Part shown: positions 61,409 to 64,000 of the stretch, one piece after another
Numbering within the stretch: the first letter of the stretch is position 1
Layout: every line of letters begins with the position of its first letter
Origin: CAVPDG01 sp963702535
GTDB lineage: Bacteria > Chloroflexota > Anaerolineae > Anaerolineales > UBA4823
NCBI GenBank assembly: GCA_963702535.1
Contig: CAVPDG010000004.1
Coordinates: 620,001 to 684,000, forward strand
Direction of reading: 5' to 3'
Length of the DNA: 64,000 bases
Notes under the pieces: model-generated
The model's database searches: none
Seen by the model: only the letters and a program-made list of their open reading frames with translations
Told to the model about the DNA's origin: nothing
Made by a program: the position numbers and the translations under genes

Positions 61409-62680
61409 CTATGAAAGCAGCCCCGGGAAGAAAGAAACGATCACCAGCACAAGCACCAGCGCGATCAGAATGCTGACCGTGACCCAGGCGATGATGTTGA
61501 AGATCTTCCCGTTGATAAACTTTCCCATTAAATTCCTGTCATTCACCAGGCGCAGCATGACGATCAGGATGACGGGAAGCAGGATACCGTTCAAGGTCTG
61601 GCTGGCGATCATGGTCTTGATCAGCGACTGGATGGGGAAGAGGATGATCAGGGCGCCCAGGATGATCATCCCGGTATAGATCACGAAGAACACCTTGGCT
61701 TCTTTGACATCCCGGCTCAGGCTAGATTCCCACCCGAACGCCTCGCACACCAGGTAGGCGGTTGAGAGGGGCAGGATGGAGGCGGAGAAGAGCGATGCGT
61801 TGAGCAAGCCCAGGGCGAAAAGCACACCCGCGTATTTGCCTGCCAAAGGAACGAGCGCCAGGGCGGCTTCCTCGGCGGTCTCGATGCGGATGCCTTGCTG
61901 GTGCAGGGTCGCGGCACAGGCGATCATAATGAACGCAGCCACCGTCACCGCAAACAGCGAGCCCACCACCACGTCTACCACCTCGTACTTGTAATGCTTC
62001 ACTGGGATGCCTTTATCGACAATAGACGATTGCTGGTAGAACTGCATCCAGGGGGCGATGGTCGTGCCGATGATGGTCACAAAGAGGGTCACGTAACCGG
62101 CTTCGAGGTGGAAGGAGGGGGTTACGGCGGCTTTGGTCACCTCCACCCAATCTGGGTGCGCCAGGATGCCCGAGGCGATGTATGCCAGGTAAATCGTGCT
62201 GGCGACCAGGAAGATGCGCTCGACGGTCTTGTAGCTGCCCTTCAATACCAGCAGCCAGACTAATACTGCAGCCAGGGGCACCGAGATGAATTTGCTGATA
62301 TTGAAGAACTCCATGCTGGCAGCCACGCCGGCGAACTCGCTCACCGTGTTTGCCAGGTTGACGAAGACCAGCACCGCCAATATATAGGCTGCGGCGCGCA
62401 CCCCCATATTCTCGCGAATCAGGTCCGACAGCCCTTTGCCGGTCACCACGCCCAGCCTGGCGCTCATCTCCTGCACCACGATCAGCGCCACTGCCACCAG
62501 TGGCATCATCCACAAGAAGGCATAGCCGTAGTGCGCCCCCGCCACGGAGTAGGTCGTGATCCCACCGGCGTCGTTGTCGACGTTGGCTGTGATGATCCCA
62601 GGACCGATGACGCTTAGCAGCAGGATGAGCCGGATGCGGTACGGTCTGAATCTGTTCAAGAACAGGCTGGTGCTCTTCAT
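61409..62680 (-). CDS. Nramp-related divalent metal transporter with altered ion-binding motifs
   Basis: A 423-residue transporter with eleven membrane helices and the Nramp fold. In helix 1 the usual DPGN ion site reads NVDNDAGGITT, and in helix 6 the usual A/C-x-x-MPH site reads IGTTIAPWMQFY, so the metal-selective methionine is absent. Loss of this Met is a feature of NRAMP-related Mg2+ transporters (NRMT) rather than Mn/Fe carriers. Its start is 8 bases after a MgtE-N/CBS gene, supporting a role in Mg2+. The exact ion is inference. Confidence 0.85.
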   Translation of the reverse strand: MKSTSLFLNRFRPYRIRLILLLSVIGPGIITANVDNDAGGITTYSVAGAHYGYAFLWMMPLVAVALIVVQEMSARLGVVTGKGLSDLIRENMGVRAAAYILAVLVFVNLANTVSEFAGVAASMEFFNISKFISVPLAAVLVWLLVLKGSYKTVERIFLVASTIYLAYIASGILAHPDWVEVTKAAVTPSFHLEAGYVTLFVTIIGTTIAPWMQFYQQSSIVDKGIPVKHYKYEVVDVVVGSLFAVTVAAFIMIACAATLHQQGIRIETAEEAALALVPLAGKYAGVLFALGLLNASLFSASILPLSTAYLVCEAFGWESSLSRDVKEAKVFFVIYTGMIILGALIILFPIQSLIKTMIASQTLNGILLPVILIVMLRLVNDRNLMGKFINGKIFNIIAWVTVSILIALVLVLVIVSFFPGLLS

Positions 62681-62688
62681 ACTCGCAT

Positions 62689-63945
62689 CTACGTGTAAAA
62701 GTGTGGCAGCCGCTTCTTCCAGGCTGTGGGGAGGATCTTATCCAGGGCGTCATCTGCTGTGACAACGCCGCACAGCTTGCCCTCGCTATCCACTACCGGT
62801 ACGGCGATCAGGTCGTATTTCGAGACAGCCTGGGCGCAATCGTCCTGGCTCGCTTCCAGGTTCACCGTCACCATGCGGGTTTCCATGATATCCGCAACAC
62901 GGGTGGTTGGCTGCGCCAGCACCAGCTCGCGCAGTGAGAACACGCCCTCCAGGCGGTTATCTTCATCGGTTACATAGATGTAGAAGAACACCTCGGCTTC
63001 CTCTGCCTCAGCCCGCAGAACTTGCAGCACCTCCTCAACCGCCATGTGCTTTTGAACGGCGATGTAAGCGGTGGTCATGATGCCGCCCGCCGATTCCTCC
63101 GGGTATTCCAGCAACCTGCGGACATCCGCCGCTTCATCGTCCTCCATCAGATCGAGCAGCTCCTGGCTGCGCTCTTCCGGCAGCTCAGCCAGCAGGTCGG
63201 CGGCTTCGTCTGGCTGCATCTCCTCCAGTACGTCTGCCACACGCTCGTTGGGCATACCTTCCAGCAGGCTTGCCTGGAAATCTGGCTCCACCTCCTCCAG
63301 GGTATCTGCCAGCGTCTCGATGTCCAGCGCTTCCAGGAAGTCACGTCCCTCCTGGCGGGAAAGGTCGCTCAGAATCTCCGCCAGGTCGGCAGGGTGAAGC
63401 TCGGTGAGTTTCTCGCTGGGCACCTTCAGGCGCATCGGCTGGTCGCTGGCGAACAGCTCCACATCCTCCCAGGAGATGATGCCCGGTAGCGAGCCGCGCC
63501 CGCCCCGGCTGGGCAGGCGCTGGTTCAGAAATTTCAAGCCCATGCGCCGCGCCAGTCCCGCCCCGCTGATATCCACATTGGCGACATAGATGCTTTCCCC
63601 AACCCGCACCAGCTCCAGGTCGTTCACCCGCACCACGCGGATGCCGTTGGTATCGATGATCTGTTTATCCAGCACGTCCCGCACCAGGTACAGGTCGTCC
63701 GGGCACGGCTCGTACGGGATCAGGTGTTGGACTTTCCTCTTGAGCGAGATCGCTGGCGCGATCAATACCGCCACGTCATCCATGGATACCGTGAGCTGCT
63801 TTTTGCGTCGCTTGACCACCAGCGCAATCAATCTCGGGTGAGCGATGTCGGTTTTAATGTTGGCAAGCACTTCCAGGATGCTTCCCATGACCTGCCCATC
63901 CACATCGGCTACCGGTCGCCCGATCAAGTCGCTGAGGAATGGCAT
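62689..63945 (-). CDS. PRC-barrel / MgtE N-domain / CBS-pair protein
   Basis: A 418-residue soluble protein. PRC-barrel-like units (LSDLIGRPVADVDGQVMGSILEV and YLVRDVLDKQIIDTNGIRVVRVNDLEL) are followed by a helical MgtE intracellular N domain (LHPADLAEILSDL, EEMQPDEAADLLAELPEE) and two CBS domains (GGIMTTAYIAVQKHMAVEEVLQVLR and VADIMETRMVTVNLEASQDDCAQAVSKYDLIAVPVVD). It lacks MgtE membrane helices. In MgtE this module senses cytosolic Mg2+ and gates the pore. GAGGAGGTGG precedes the ATG. It probably regulates the Nramp-like protein. Confidence 0.9.
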   Translation of the reverse strand: MPFLSDLIGRPVADVDGQVMGSILEVLANIKTDIAHPRLIALVVKRRKKQLTVSMDDVAVLIAPAISLKRKVQHLIPYEPCPDDLYLVRDVLDKQIIDTNGIRVVRVNDLELVRVGESIYVANVDISGAGLARRMGLKFLNQRLPSRGGRGSLPGIISWEDVELFASDQPMRLKVPSEKLTELHPADLAEILSDLSRQEGRDFLEALDIETLADTLEEVEPDFQASLLEGMPNERVADVLEEMQPDEAADLLAELPEERSQELLDLMEDDEAADVRRLLEYPEESAGGIMTTAYIAVQKHMAVEEVLQVLRAEAEEAEVFFYIYVTDEDNRLEGVFSLRELVLAQPTTRVADIMETRMVTVNLEASQDDCAQAVSKYDLIAVPVVDSEGKLCGVVTADDALDKILPTAWKKRLPHFYT

Positions 63946-63971
63946 AGCACCACCTCCTCTCCCATGAAATA

Positions 63972-64000
63972 CTCGGCTCGCCGGTCAAGGCTGAGCCGAG
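63972..64000. repeat. Inverted repeat at the window edge
   Basis: CTCGGCTC (63972-63979) and GAGCCGAG (63993-64000) form an 8-bp stem with a 13-base loop, 27 bases upstream of the MgtE-N/CBS start on the minus strand. It could be part of a leader such as a metal-responsive element, but the rest lies outside the window. Confidence 0.4.

Overview
The window is a 64 kb piece of a GC-rich bacterial chromosome. It holds ribosomal, RNA polymerase, cell-wall and cell-division genes. It has no phage, IS element, CRISPR array or tRNA that I can find. Gene content and protein style (zinc-ribbon S4 and L36, B12-dependent ribonucleotide reductase with NrdR, large deoxynucleoside kinase, MgtE-N/CBS protein beside an Nramp-like carrier) suggest Chloroflexota, probably an Anaerolineae-like lineage. 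That placement is pattern recognition, not a computed phylogeny.

Layout: 1-8773 is the 3' end of the ribosomal super-operon (rpsE-rpmD-rplO-secY-adk-map-rpmJ-rpsM-rpsK-rpsD-rpoA-rplQ-truA-rplM-rpsI), closed by a perfect 22-bp terminator hairpin. 8883-23772 is a mixed accessory and housekeeping stretch: YabN/MazG, an rRNA-type methyltransferase, an amino-acid permease, tryptophanase-like lyase, metallo-hydrolase, RNase Y, RecX, malic enzyme-phosphotransacetylase, a PTP and a class V aminotransferase. 24053-41860 is a nearly complete dcw cluster (mraZ-rsmH-ftsL-ftsI-murF-mraY-murD-ftsW-murG-cvpA-like-murC-orf61-murB-ddl-ftsQ-ftsA-ftsZ) without murE. It is preceded by a promoter and a 10-bp-periodic MraZ operator. 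42259-46600 is a deoxynucleotide block (nrdR, nrdJ, DUF2721, deoxynucleoside kinase). On the minus strand from 57576 down to 46638 lie a PEBP lipoprotein, a surface protein, pth, mfd and then a four-gene sugar-modification operon. rnpB sits on the plus strand at 56.6 kb. 57621-63945 carries a cyclase, an enolase-superfamily racemase or OSB synthase with its GNAT partner, an SDR, an Nramp-like carrier and a MgtE-N/CBS protein.

The most unusual find is the operon 46638-51639. A PglC-type phosphoglycosyl transferase is fused in frame to a 2-oxoacid dehydrogenase E1-alpha. E1-beta follows, then a protein joining a lipoyl domain and a peripheral-subunit-binding domain to a PglD/NeuD sugar N-acyltransferase, then a DegT sugar aminotransferase. 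The normal E2 catalytic domain is replaced by a sugar acyltransferase. I infer a pathway in which an acyl group made from a 2-oxoacid is carried on lipoate and passed directly to an amino sugar, instead of through acyl-CoA.

The sequence carries about 18 single-base-type frame breaks, six of them in mfd and others in ddl, pth, nrdJ and maeB. Each break rejoins conserved protein in another frame, so most are probably sequencing or assembly errors rather than true pseudogenes. Affected genes are annotated as full spans with the break positions given.
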